43,248 nucleotides of DNA from Burkholderiales bacterium (GTDB taxonomy: Bacteria > Pseudomonadota > Gammaproteobacteria > Burkholderiales > SG8-39). The stretch is from the NCBI GenBank assembly GCA_014860355.1, contig JACZJV010000045.1:1-43248 (forward strand), in the 5' to 3' direction. This document shows, piece after piece, positions 9,895 to 18,767 of this stretch (position 1 is its first letter; every line of letters begins with the position of its first letter). Position numbers and translations under genes: made by a program. The notes under the pieces were generated by a model. The model saw only the letters and a list, made by a program, of their open reading frames with translations, was not told the DNA's origin and made no database searches.

Positions 9895-10051
9895 ACTACC
9901 CTTTCCGATGACATCCGGAGACGTCCAAAGTAGTTGGAAAAACCCTGTATATTCAATGCATACAGGCTAGTTTTGCTTCCGAAGCCGTGCGTTGACTTCC
10001 GCCAAAATCCGTATATCATTTGTGGGTGGATTTGAGGGTGGAAGGAACGCC

Positions 10052-11284
10052 ATGGCCCGCGAAATTCATCGTCTCACCGCGTTGGCAATATCAAAGAAAA
10101 AGCATCCAGGCGCGTATGCCGACGGCGGCGGCCTGTGGCTTCAGGTCACCGAGACCGGATCGAAGAGCTGGAGCTTTCGCTTCATGCTCGGCGGGCGCGC
10201 AAGGGAGATGGGCCTTGGACCCTTGCACACAGTCTCGCTTGCAGATGCGCGTGAGCAGGCGAGAGCGTGCCGCGCGCTGCACCGCGATGGTGTGGACCCG
10301 ATCGAGCATCGCAAGCTTGGAAGGGCCGAGGCCGCGCTCCAAATGCGCTGTGCGAAGACCTTCGATCAGTGTGCAGCCGGATACATCGAGGCGCAGCGCC
10401 CGGGGTGGAGCAATCCGAAACACGCGGATCAATGGACAAACACCCTGAAGACTTACGCCAGTCCCGTCTTCGGGCAGTTACCCGTCCAGGCTGTCGATAC
10501 GGAACTGATCGTCGAGGCGCTTAACAAGATATGGACCTCCAAGACCGAAACTGCCACGCGAGTGCGTCAGCGCATCGAGTCCGTGCTCGACTGGGCCACC
10601 GTGTCGGGCTTCAGAAAGGGCGACAACCCCGCGCGTTGGGCCGGCCATTTGGAACACAAACTCACCAACCCCGCGAAGCTGAAGAACGTCGAGAACCTGC
10701 CCGCGCTCCCGTTTGCCAAGATCGCGAGTTTCCTCGCCGATCTCAGGAAGGAGGAGGGCATAGCCGCCCGAGCGATGGAGTTCATGATCCTGACGGCCGC
10801 ACGTACCGGGGATGTGCGCGGCGCCCTGTGGAGCGAGATCGACTTCGAGGAGAAGGCTTGGACGATTCCCGCCGAGCGCATGAAGATGAAGCGCGAGCAT
10901 CGCGTCCCATTGTGTGACCGTGCCCTGGCAATCCTTGAAGATATGCAAAAGCTCAAAGCCGATGATCAACCGTATGTCTTCCCTGGCGGCAAGGTAGGCA
11001 AGGCAATGTCAGATGGCGCGCTGCTCGCCCTGCTGAAACGGATGAAGCGCACGGAAATCACACCACACGGTTTTCGCAGTACGTTCAGGGATTGGGGGTC
11101 GGAATGCACCGCCTATTCTCATGAGGTGCAGGAACTGGCGCTCGCGCACCTGATCAAGAACAAGGCCGAGGCGGCCTATCGCCGCGGTGATTTATTCGAT
11201 AAACGCCGGCAGTTGATGGATGAATGGCAGCGCTACTGCGAAACTACAGTGCCAGCCAGGGTGGTTTCTAACAAGAAAGAATAG
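10052..11284 (+). CDS. P4-type tyrosine recombinase / integrase
   Basis: A 410-residue site-specific recombinase of the phage P4 integrase type. The N-terminal DUF4102-like arm-binding domain has the hallmark YADGGGLWLQV. The catalytic domain shows Arg251 (TAARTGDVRG), His339 and Arg342 (HGFR), His366 (LAH) and the nucleophile Tyr376 (AAYRR), so the enzyme looks intact. An ATG at 9992 is possible, but the ATG at 10052 is preceded by GGAAGGAACGCC. Its position just after tRNA-Asp on the same strand is the classic arrangement for islands inserted at a tRNA 3' end. Confidence 0.93.
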   Translation: MAREIHRLTALAISKKKHPGAYADGGGLWLQVTETGSKSWSFRFMLGGRAREMGLGPLHTVSLADAREQARACRALHRDGVDPIEHRKLGRAEAALQMRCAKTFDQCAAGYIEAQRPGWSNPKHADQWTNTLKTYASPVFGQLPVQAVDTELIVEALNKIWTSKTETATRVRQRIESVLDWATVSGFRKGDNPARWAGHLEHKLTNPAKLKNVENLPALPFAKIASFLADLRKEEGIAARAMEFMILTAARTGDVRGALWSEIDFEEKAWTIPAERMKMKREHRVPLCDRALAILEDMQKLKADDQPYVFPGGKVGKAMSDGALLALLKRMKRTEITPHGFRSTFRDWGSECTAYSHEVQELALAHLIKNKAEAAYRRGDLFDKRRQLMDEWQRYCETTVPARVVSNKKE

Positions 11285-11298
11285 GTGGCATGCCCGGC

Positions 11299-11535
11299 TC
11301 ACTCGGCCTTGAAAAAAGCCTGAGCGAAAGACCGCCTCATCCCTGCGTCGGGCCTAGGCGGTCTCCCCAATTTTGCGTAGCGCGTCGCGCTCTGGCGGCG
11401 TTTGCGGTGATCTGCGCGGACGGGACGACATCCGCGCGCGGCGAGCGCCGCCAGAAACCAGTCAATGACCTCGGCGTTGGTACGCACTGTTGCCAGAGTC
11501 GATCGCCAAGCAGATGCAATTCTGTCGGCAGCCAT
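11299..11535 (-). CDS. Hypothetical protein, doubtful
   Basis: A possible 78-residue arginine- and alanine-rich protein, 16 bases downstream of the alpA-like gene on the same strand. I recognise no domain and see no clear ribosome binding site. The stretch also contains a perfect inverted repeat (11329-11337 and 11356-11364), which may be a terminator for the integrase. It could be a remnant rather than a real gene. Confidence 0.2.
   Translation of the reverse strand: MAADRIASAWRSTLATVRTNAEVIDWFLAALAARGCRPVRADHRKRRQSATRYAKLGRPPRPDAGMRRSFAQAFFKAE
11329..11364 (+). terminator. Inverted repeat downstream of the integrase
   Basis: AGACCGCCT and AGGCGGTCT form a perfect 9-bp stem around an 18-base loop, 45 bases after the integrase stop, followed by CCCCAATTTT. 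The loop is long and the T run short, so termination is plausible but not certain. Confidence 0.35.
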
Positions 11536-11551
11536 GCATGCGCTTGATCTA

Positions 11552-11776
11552 TTACGCCAGCTGCTGGCTGCCGTCCCGGGCGATCTTCACCCGCTCCCCG
11601 ATCCAATCGCTCACCTCCGACTCGAGCCACCCGACCGCGCGTGGACCGAGCGGCACCGGCTTCGGGAAAACGCCGTCTTTGATGTATTGGTAGATCGTGC
11701 TGCGCGAAAGCCCTGTGCGAGTTTCGACCTGCTTGCGCCGAAGAAATGCGGGCTCCCGCTGGATAGTTTGGACCAT
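11552..11776 (-). CDS. AlpA-family transcriptional regulator
   Basis: A 74-residue MerR-like helix-turn-helix protein of the P4 AlpA type, which regulates integrase or excision functions in prophages and islands. LRRKQVETRTGLSRSTIYQY forms the HTH, and GWLESEVSDWI is the usual C-terminal signature. The start at 11776 is chosen because GAGGTGACGGAC immediately precedes it; a start at 11812 would add 12 unconserved residues. It faces the integrase convergently. Confidence 0.8.
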   Translation of the reverse strand: MVQTIQREPAFLRRKQVETRTGLSRSTIYQYIKDGVFPKPVPLGPRAVGWLESEVSDWIGERVKIARDGSQQLA

Positions 11777-12015
11777 GTCCGTCACCTCGCTGCTGTTAAT
11801 GGAAGGTGGCAAGATCTTTCCATGCTGCGCGCTCGTTGTCTGCCCGAATCAGAGCCTCGATGAGGCCACAAAAGCGCTTGACGGCCGGAAAACCGGGGGA
11901 CGTTACCCAAGGACGGCCGTGACCGCTGACGCTGAGATTTTCGCGGTCATCCACGGTTCGATGCGTGCGGCCCCCTCTTACACGCGCAGATCGGGCGGTG
12001 GATAACTTGGACTGA

Positions 12016-12315
12016 ACTCAGCATCAATCTGGCGGCTGCGAAGCAGAAGCAGAGGTCGATTTCAAGTCGAATCGTGGCTTCCTCGAGGCCACGATTTCAC
12101 CGGACGGCATCGGTTTTCCGGGCATCAATGCGACCATAGTGCCGCATATGATGAGCACCTTGGACGCCGGACCGGATGATTCATGGCATTGGCGCGCGGT
12201 CCTTTCTTTGTTGTTCGGAATGGCCGGAACCTACTCCCGTCCTGTGGTCAGCTACGTCGTCATAAAGGTTCGCTACACGGCCCTATGCAAAGCTTTCCAT
12301 ATAGCAAGGATATGA
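12016..12315 (+). pseudogene. Possible gene fragment (open frame, no upstream start)
   Basis: About 99 codons stay open between TGA codons, with segments such as VDFKSNRGFLEATISPDGIGF that look protein-like. The first ATG is only at about 12147. No ribosome binding site or known family is visible. It may be the 3' remainder of a deleted gene. Confidence 0.25.
12070..12096. repeat. Perfect 9-bp inverted repeat
   Basis: AATCGTGGC (12070-12078) and GCCACGATT (12088-12096) flank a 9-base loop containing CTCGAG. No T run follows on either side, so it is not an obvious terminator; function unknown. Confidence 0.4.
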
Positions 12316-12334
12316 TCCGCGCCGCTTCAAAACC

Positions 12335-12407
<73 letters not shown>

Positions 12408-12417
12408 GTATCCATGC

Positions 12418-12445
12418 GGCTCTCCACTCGGAGGGCCGTTTCTTT
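12418..12445 (+). terminator. Terminator-like hairpin after the tRNA-Phe relic
   Basis: GGCTCTCC and GGAGGGCC form an 8-bp stem with one G-T pair and a 4-base loop (ACTC), followed by GTTTCTTT. It sits 11 bases after the relic CCA and was probably the terminator of the original tRNA-Phe gene. Confidence 0.55.
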
Positions 12446-12468
12446 GCCCCCCTTGGGGAAACGTAGTG

Positions 12469-12949
12469 TGATCACCAACTCGTGGTGATCAACTGCCGGA
12501 TTTCGGCCTACCAGCCTTAGGCCAACTATCAACCTTCACCGTATCCGGGCAGAGGATTGGCTTTGGTCATTCCCCCGTGGCAGGAAATCAACTGACTTTC
12601 CTCGGGCAGAGAATCAACCTAAATTCCCTGTAATACCCCGTAGTTATGCCCCTGTTGTCTTGTACCCCAAATTGCTGGAAAGTGGGGACGGTGAGACAGG
12701 TTCCGTGAATCGACTCCCCCCGGTTTGGATCAACGCCCGGTGACTGATCAACATAGTTATCCACGTCAACGGTTTGTTCAAAACGAATCGGGGTGCTAGG
12801 TCAACGATTCGGTGAAAACGAATTGGTGTTTGATCAAGACCAGATCAACCAGCCTGGAATCTTCCGATGACCTTACCTAATAACCGTACCAGCGCCGCAT
12901 GTTCAGTGGTAACTCGATGATTTCCCGAATCCGTTTAACCCCAATCAAC
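12469..12949. repeat. Cluster of ATCAAC / GTCAAC motifs
   Basis: Exact ATCAAC occurs on the plus strand at 12488, 12528, 12587, 12613, 12729, 12747, 12844 and 12944; GTCAAC occurs at 12765 and 12800. All have the same orientation. The block opens with the palindrome GATCACCA-ACTCG-TGGTGATC (12470-12490). Longer imperfect repeats are also present, such as CGGGCAGAG at about 12546 and 12604, and AAAACGAAT at about 12779 and 12815. It could be a multi-repeat transposon end (IS21-type ends carry several repeats), recombinase arm sites or a regulator-binding array. Confidence 0.55.
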
Positions 12950-12975
12950 GGCTTAGAGAGAATAGAGGGGGTTGA

Positions 12976-15216
12976 TTACTCATCTTTGAAAAAGAGTTCC
13001 TCCAGATTGTTGTCGAAGTTCTTCATGTTGATATGATAAATTTTCTGCTGGTCTGCTTTCAGTGTGTCGTTTAACTTATTAAGCTTTGCAGTCACACGCC
13101 CTGGTTCCATGCCTTTCCATTCCTTAACTTTTTCTAGGACCTTGTGGTACATGTCTTCTCGCATACGATGCCCCATCTGTAGGCCCAACGTGCTCGGAAA
13201 GATCTGCTTATATGAACGCACGACTTCTGCTTTGCTTGGCGCTAAGGTGAAATAGTTTAGTAGAAATTCAGGCCGCATGATGTACCGTGAACCACTCTTC
13301 ATTACTAGCTCAACGGTGTGCTTCTGAATTTTCGTTTCATGTGTCAGCCACCAGGTCAGTAACCCGAATTCTGTAACCTTGGTCGTTTCCCCCCGCGCTC
13401 TTCTCAGTCCATAGACGCCGTATACCATTAGCGCATCGTTGTACGCTAGCTGTTCGTTTTTCTTATCCATTGCATTGAGCATATTTTCACTCAAGGCTTT
13501 GACCTTGCTAACGTCAACTAGTGCTTCTAGATCAGCCTTGGAGTAAAACTCCAGGCTAAATTGACTAATAAGGTAAAGGCGCAAATCATCGCGCCCGGAA
13601 TCACTAGATACTTTGTCATAGTCTATGAATTGCCCCATGAACTCTCGCCACCCATGGACTTTTTTAGCCTCCTTGGCGTAGAAGTAGGTCCGAATTAGTA
13701 TTTTTGACGAGTGACGCGCCAGAGCACGGTCAACATACGGCTCAATCTCGGCAAAGTGATTGATGAATTCAAAGTTTGTTCCCCGAAGATGCGTATATAT
13801 CTCCTCCAGGATTGGCTCACTTAGAAGCAATTGAACGCCCGCATCTCTTGCAATCTTCAGCATATTTCTGGTGTGTTGATCTTCTGGTGCCAGGAAGCGC
13901 TCTGTCAGTGCACGAATTAGAACGTCACTTCCAACGTATAGTCGAAAATTCGACGTCATGGATTGGAAAAACTCAATGAGCCGTGGCTCGGCGCGAAGAA
14001 CAAATAAGAGGACGTAAGTGCGCGATAGTGAGTATAAGAAATAACGCTGCCGCTCGGATGCTTTGTAAAACATTTCAGTGAGCAGCTCCCGAAGTTCAAT
14101 ACGGAGCATTAGCAGCTTTTCGCCATATATTCCCTTCGCTTCGAGCACCTTCTCTATGTGATCCGTGACTGTTTGAAGTGCTTCGCCACCGGTATCCTTG
14201 TTCGTGATGAAGTAGGAGAGTTGCAAGCCCTCTGACTGAAAAAATAGCTCCAACGCATCAATTGTCATTTCTGCAATTGAATGCAATTCTGCGTCGTCTA
14301 GATCCTGCCGAGTTCTTGCAGATGTCATTAATTCCTGGACAACCGATTGACGCAGCGACTCGTCTTTCGTATTCTCGCTGGCTACAATTTGTCGGGTTTC
14401 ATAGACCAAACAGTACTTACCCTCTTTCTTATACGTTCGAATCTCTCGGCCATTTACGCCCCCCTTTGAGGATAATTCAGCAAGGCGTCTGTCAATTTCT
14501 GCATTAATGAATTGCTTGGCCCATGGAATAGTGTCTAATATCTTCTTCAATATCTCCTGTTGGGACATCAGCAATCCCTTGTCTGGATCTGTGTCATTTA
14601 AGGCCCAAAGGATGAGAGAGTCGGTGAGCGTTTTGATTAGGTCGTTATTGCCCAAGCGATTTTCGACTTCCTGCTGCAAGAACACGTAGACCGATGGGTC
14701 GGTGACATATTTGGACTTCTTAATTAGTCCTGCTGCACCGATGTTTTTCAAAAAATCGGTATAGTGCACTAAGTGATTGTGGAAGGATGCGGACGCCGCT
14801 GCGCTATCGTTGATGTGACCCACGATATATCGGGAATCTCGGATCCGAATTCTTACCCCCAATTCCGCTTCCAGATGTTCTTCTTCCAGATCAGATTGAG
14901 GAACGTTCCGAGAGGTTAGGAAGATGAGGGTTTTCGGTTCTCTCCCTACTTCGAGGAGGCGCACTACGGTTTGTCGAATCTTGGCCCGGTGGTCACGCTG
15001 TACAGTTATTTGATAGAAGATGTGGGGGCGTTCACACTCAAATAGTTCACCTCCATCTGTACCATCAGCACCACCGTCATTTATCCCACCTAAAGGGACG
15101 AAACTGGAACCCTCCAGCGCAGCCATTAGGTCTTGAGCGAAACGCTCGAAGTCAGTGCCCTGCGCGCGCTCAAGCGCTATTTGGACTAATTCCGGAGACG
15201 TTGTACTTTGCGCCAT
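12976..15216 (-). CDS. Mrr-like N-terminal domain fused to PIN-like nuclease domain
   Basis: A 746-residue protein of unknown function, probably defence-related. The first 150 residues resemble an Mrr/restriction-endonuclease fold: TDFERFAQDLM, GGADGTDGG (Asp51) and FYQITVQ, where the usual Q-x-K lysine is Thr71, so this site may be inactive. Around residues 425-640 there is a PIN-like pattern: YVGSDVLIRAL (Asp431), SEPILEEIYTHL (Glu471/Glu472), YNDALM (Asp594) and TEFGLLTWWL. The start ATG at 15216 has AGGGGG upstream; a TTG at 15243 is less likely. It is the last gene of a minus-strand run with two other nuclease-fold genes. Base composition is clearly richer in A+T than the core genes, suggesting transfer. 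Confidence 0.7.
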   Translation of the reverse strand: MAQSTTSPELVQIALERAQGTDFERFAQDLMAALEGSSFVPLGGINDGGADGTDGGELFECERPHIFYQITVQRDHRAKIRQTVVRLLEVGREPKTLIFLTSRNVPQSDLEEEHLEAELGVRIRIRDSRYIVGHINDSAAASASFHNHLVHYTDFLKNIGAAGLIKKSKYVTDPSVYVFLQQEVENRLGNNDLIKTLTDSLILWALNDTDPDKGLLMSQQEILKKILDTIPWAKQFINAEIDRRLAELSSKGGVNGREIRTYKKEGKYCLVYETRQIVASENTKDESLRQSVVQELMTSARTRQDLDDAELHSIAEMTIDALELFFQSEGLQLSYFITNKDTGGEALQTVTDHIEKVLEAKGIYGEKLLMLRIELRELLTEMFYKASERQRYFLYSLSRTYVLLFVLRAEPRLIEFFQSMTSNFRLYVGSDVLIRALTERFLAPEDQHTRNMLKIARDAGVQLLLSEPILEEIYTHLRGTNFEFINHFAEIEPYVDRALARHSSKILIRTYFYAKEAKKVHGWREFMGQFIDYDKVSSDSGRDDLRLYLISQFSLEFYSKADLEALVDVSKVKALSENMLNAMDKKNEQLAYNDALMVYGVYGLRRARGETTKVTEFGLLTWWLTHETKIQKHTVELVMKSGSRYIMRPEFLLNYFTLAPSKAEVVRSYKQIFPSTLGLQMGHRMREDMYHKVLEKVKEWKGMEPGRVTAKLNKLNDTLKADQQKIYHINMKNFDNNLEELFFKDE

Positions 15217-15257
15217 AGTTCCCCCTAAAGATTTCCCCACCAATTATCCATGACGCC

Positions 15258-15821
15258 TTACACGACCTTTCCGATTCCTTCATCAAGGTCAACGTCGCTA
15301 CGGAACACATGAACTGCTGTATCTCCGAAGGCGACCTTTTCTAGCTGGCGTGATGCTTGTACTTCTGCCTTGAGCAGTCGTGAGATGATTTCGTAAAGGC
15401 GATTCGCTTTGTATGAGGAACAAGCCACGCAGAAATCCAGGGCCTCGTTATGAGTGAAGAACTTGCCCGGGACCTTCGCCTCATTGCCGATAACCAACCC
15501 ATAACGAAGGTAAGGGTAAATCTGTTTGTGCTTACGTGCCTTGGCGCTGTATATGAGTACATCGTGAGTGCTCAGACCGGGTTTGAATTCAAGAACAACC
15601 CTTGGGATACTTGTCTCTGCGTCAAGCGTTTCGAAAACACACAGATCTGTCTGAAAAGCGGAATGGCCGCGCATCGGCTTCTTGGGGTTGACCTTAATCT
15701 GAAGATGATTATCGACAGTTACTTGGTACAAGAGTGATGCCCCGCGCCTAATTGATAATGGGGGAGCAAGAACCTCCTCGGCGGCGGCCATTGCTGTGGC
15801 AACAAACGGATCCTCATTCAA
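15258..15821 (-). CDS. PD-(D/E)xK-like nuclease-fold protein, unrecognised family
   Basis: A 187-residue protein. Residues 57-80 show the pattern TDLCVF (Asp59) then VVLEFK (Glu78-x-Lys80), the active-site layout of PD-(D/E)xK nucleases, followed by a helix with HKQIYPYLRYGLVIG as in many restriction-enzyme folds. The start is a TTG at 15821, supported by GGAGGA eight bases upstream. It lies 41 bases before the Mrr/PIN gene and 51 bases after the truncated gene, suggesting one operon. I cannot name a family; nuclease activity is inferred from the motif only. Confidence 0.6.
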   Translation of the reverse strand: MNEDPFVATAMAAAEEVLAPPLSIRRGASLLYQVTVDNHLQIKVNPKKPMRGHSAFQTDLCVFETLDAETSIPRVVLEFKPGLSTHDVLIYSAKARKHKQIYPYLRYGLVIGNEAKVPGKFFTHNEALDFCVACSSYKANRLYEIISRLLKAEVQASRQLEKVAFGDTAVHVFRSDVDLDEGIGKVV

Positions 15822-15872
15822 TTTGTCTTCCTCCGAACTGAGTTGTCTAACGGACGGACATTCAGAGTTACA

Positions 15873-16253
15873 TCAGCCGGCCAATTCGTTGAGTCGTTCT
15901 TTGGTGAACTTCCATGAATCTGGAATCTTGTCGATAGCGCCTGCCGCTTGAGCGCGGGAAGTCCAGGCATGATATTCGTAGAGAATTGTGTCACCGCGCC
16001 CCGCTGCTGCTGCCTTTAGCCACAAAGCAATCTCAACTGGAGTAGCAAGGTACATGCGTGGTAATTCGTCGATTTGAATATCCTTGAACTGAACAAGACA
16101 GAATATGGTCTTCTTCGAATGCTTCTTCAGCCAATCGTCTACAGCAAGGTGGTACTTGGAATTGGCAAGATAAGATTGTGTAAGACCCCATCCTCCATCT
16201 TGACTCCCCTTAACCGAGACCTTCAGTATGAGTTCACCATTAACAGCAACCAA
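15873..16253 (-). pseudogene. 5'-truncated nuclease-fold gene
   Basis: The open frame encodes about 126 residues beginning YDLVAVNGELILKVSVKGS, which looks like the core strand pair of a small PD-(D/E)xK-like family (Asp followed by VxVKxS), then helical sequence ending KERLNELAG. The N-terminal helix expected before this core is absent: an in-frame TAA lies 12 codons upstream of the TTG at 16253, and no ribosome binding site or ATG is available. I therefore read it as the 3' remainder of a gene, though a short expressed version cannot be excluded. Confidence 0.5.
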
Positions 16254-16563
16254 GTCATATTCAGGTTCCTTCGTTGATGATTTCGTTTAGGCGCATCCAG
16301 TATTTATGCTGTGCGACCGACTGCCCGCCTTCGGCTATGGGTTCTCATCAACGCATTTCCCGAACGTTGTCTTCACCCTAACTTTGGTTGATCGTTAAGC
16401 AACAACATCAACAAGCTAGTATCGACCGTAGAACAGTCTCAAGGCTGCTCTCTCTCTCGTTCCCAATCACGATTTGGAGCAGATGACAGTGGAGTCGGGA
16501 TGGCTTCCTCTTGCGCCGTTCCCCAATCATTAAAACCCTAATAGGCTATGGGTTGTAACATCA
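16254..16563. other. Intergenic region, nothing recognised
   Basis: A 310-base A+T-rich stretch between the truncated nuclease-fold gene and the Sel1 protein gene. A short minus-strand open frame (ending INEGT) adjoins the truncated gene but shows no start. No promoter or RNA gene stands out. Confidence 0.4.
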
Positions 16564-18339
16564 TCACATACAACTCAATCTCCCGGCTTGTTCAAAGTAT
16601 TGTGTTTGCATTCTGATTATGTCGTTGACAAGTGGTTGGCTGTTCGGAGCCCACGGATCCACCCCTTTTAGCACCTTTAACGAACTGTCACGCTGCACAA
16701 CTACTGCCCGCTGCAAATTCTTACATTGCCAACTTGTACTTTTCTGAAGTGTCTCTATGAGACCATCCCATCCTTTCATAACGGGAAGATCTAGCAGAGC
16801 AAGTGATTGAAGTCGTCTTTTGGCTGATTCTCGGCCTTGACTAGCAGCCTTCTCGTACCATTTTTTTGCTTCTTCATAATTCTTCTTAGTTCCTATTCCA
16901 TCTTCGTACATCGTGCCTACGTTCTCCTGGGCAATAGAGTATCCTTTGTTAGCAGCAACCAAAAAGTACTTCGCCGCCTTATTGACGTCCTTTTTCACCC
17001 CTTCCCCTTTGTAATACATAACCCCTAATGCGTTGTTTGCAAGTGCGTGTCCCTTTTCCGCCGGACTCTGATACCACTTGAACGCTTCCGATAAATCCGT
17101 CGGCAACGTGTTGCCGTAGTGAAGCCGGTTTGCAATTTGATACTGAGACTCAGCATCATCGAAATCCGCTCCAATCAGAGCCAATGCTATAACGGCCAAT
17201 TCCTTTGATAGGTCAGGGCTTTTTGGCTTGTTCCAGAAAACAGGTCCAGTACCAACATCGGCCACGCGTTGTCCATTAGGGGCTACCAATACCAATTTCG
17301 GAGGATCGCTCTCCCCTTCTGAATCTGTCTCAGAAAAAACCAAATAGTTGGCGTATTTGCCATTCAAGCCAACGGCTACAATCTTTCCCTGACCTACAAA
17401 GCGAACCTCACCAGTAGAAATCTTTAGCATTTGTATCGCAGGAGATTCGAACGACCAACCAGCAGTTTCAAAATATAGGGAATCTTCATCTCCGAAAAAT
17501 AAATTCCGCAATCCACGTAGATTATTCTTCGGATCTGGATCTTCCTTGGATGCGAAAAGTCTTCTTTCCTGCCCTCCATCAACGAGCACAATGTCTTCCA
17601 TTAAGATACCGTCCGCTTTGGATTGGTCACGAACAAATGCGACAGCGCCACTCTTCATTACAGTCGGATCTCTATCCCTTCCGGTTGACGTAATTTGTAT
17701 CAAATTCTGCTTGTCGCTTGAGTAAAAGATATTGCCATCTTTTTCTTCAGTTCTTCCAGGGCGCGCATTATTCGTAAAGGATGTCCGCAGCGCTTTGATA
17801 TCGTCCACTGTGAGTTGACTACTTCCGGTCGCCGGGCTGGGTGACGCCATCATCACGGCGGGATTATTGTTGATACGACTGCACTTAAGTCCCAACGGCA
17901 TTTGATCAGTGTCAAAGAGAACTTTTGTATTGACATTTGATAGCTGAACTCTGGGCCAATTGAAAGCTTTGTCGGACAGGCTATCCAATTGTCCTGTAAA
18001 GAATAGACTAATGTCGCTTTGTGGTGATCCCGGCAAGGCATCGCCAGTAAGAAGGCCTATCAACTCGACGCGCATATCCTTGCCAGTCACCTGCATCGCA
18101 CCAATAAGCTCCTTATTTGATAATTTCACACCATATTCCGGTGTCCATTTCACCTTGAGTCTTCGGTCAGCCGCAACGGCTAATGACAGTTTCCTTATTA
18201 GCTTGGCATTTGTAACGTCACAGGACCAAACACCAGCCAAATCGACATCGCTGTCAATCGGCGACCTTGTAACCCAAATTACCCCACTGGCAATAGCAAT
18301 CGCCGCAATCGCAACCGCTGTCCATTTGATCAGTTTCAT
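16564..18339 (-). CDS. Membrane-anchored Sel1-repeat protein
   Basis: A 591-residue protein. Residues 5-25 form a hydrophobic segment (WTAVAIAAIAIASGVIWV), a signal anchor placing the rest in the periplasm. The middle (about 170-370) has beta-propeller-like stretches such as DRDPTVMKSGAVAFVRD. Residues about 390-510 contain three Sel1-like repeats: AFKWYQSPAEKGHALANNAL, AAKYFLVAANKGYSIAQENV and AKKWYEKAASQGRESAKRRL. Such repeats mediate protein-protein contacts. The C-terminal 80 residues are unrecognised, with two cysteines (WQCKN and the terminal SCM). AAGGGG precedes the ATG. No link to the neighbouring nuclease genes is evident. Confidence 0.75.
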   Translation of the reverse strand: MKLIKWTAVAIAAIAIASGVIWVTRSPIDSDVDLAGVWSCDVTNAKLIRKLSLAVAADRRLKVKWTPEYGVKLSNKELIGAMQVTGKDMRVELIGLLTGDALPGSPQSDISLFFTGQLDSLSDKAFNWPRVQLSNVNTKVLFDTDQMPLGLKCSRINNNPAVMMASPSPATGSSQLTVDDIKALRTSFTNNARPGRTEEKDGNIFYSSDKQNLIQITSTGRDRDPTVMKSGAVAFVRDQSKADGILMEDIVLVDGGQERRLFASKEDPDPKNNLRGLRNLFFGDEDSLYFETAGWSFESPAIQMLKISTGEVRFVGQGKIVAVGLNGKYANYLVFSETDSEGESDPPKLVLVAPNGQRVADVGTGPVFWNKPKSPDLSKELAVIALALIGADFDDAESQYQIANRLHYGNTLPTDLSEAFKWYQSPAEKGHALANNALGVMYYKGEGVKKDVNKAAKYFLVAANKGYSIAQENVGTMYEDGIGTKKNYEEAKKWYEKAASQGRESAKRRLQSLALLDLPVMKGWDGLIETLQKSTSWQCKNLQRAVVVQRDSSLKVLKGVDPWAPNSQPLVNDIIRMQTQYFEQAGRLSCM

Positions 18340-18767
18340 GCTGAGCCCCTTGAAAACACCTGGATTGAATTTGCTGCGTTCACGCTGATGCCTTGAATAT
18401 TGGAGGGGATGTCGCCAAATCGTTAGTAGGCGTTACTAAGTACTAAATCAGTCTCTCTCCAAAGAAATGACAAAGCCTTGTTGTCGAAGGAAGTGTGTAC
18501 CCGTACTTGCAATAATTCATTGCCCCCAGTTTCTACTAACGTGGCATCAGTGGCTACAATCTAGCGTGAGCTAATCGGTTCTTGCATTGAGTCGCTTCGT
18601 CGTCTTCTTCGTTGTGTTAGCAAAGGCACAGGCGATATCAGCATATCACCTTGACCGTCGAACCGTAATCTACGGCGAATTGCGATTCAATCGCATCTAA
18701 GTAACTCTTACCTGTTGTCTTCTAGCACCACTTCGTTGACCGTGTGGCGTATGCAAGACGCCACTAT
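18340..18767. other. Intergenic region, nothing recognised
   Basis: A 428-base stretch between the Sel1 gene and the truncated helicase. On the minus strand it is where the missing C-terminal half of the helicase would be expected, but no helicase motifs are readable in any frame I checked. The deletion therefore appears complete. Confidence 0.4.

Noticed and set aside
12469-12949. CRISPR array
   Set aside because: The repeated unit is only six bases, spacing is irregular (about 18-116 bases) and no cas genes are present.
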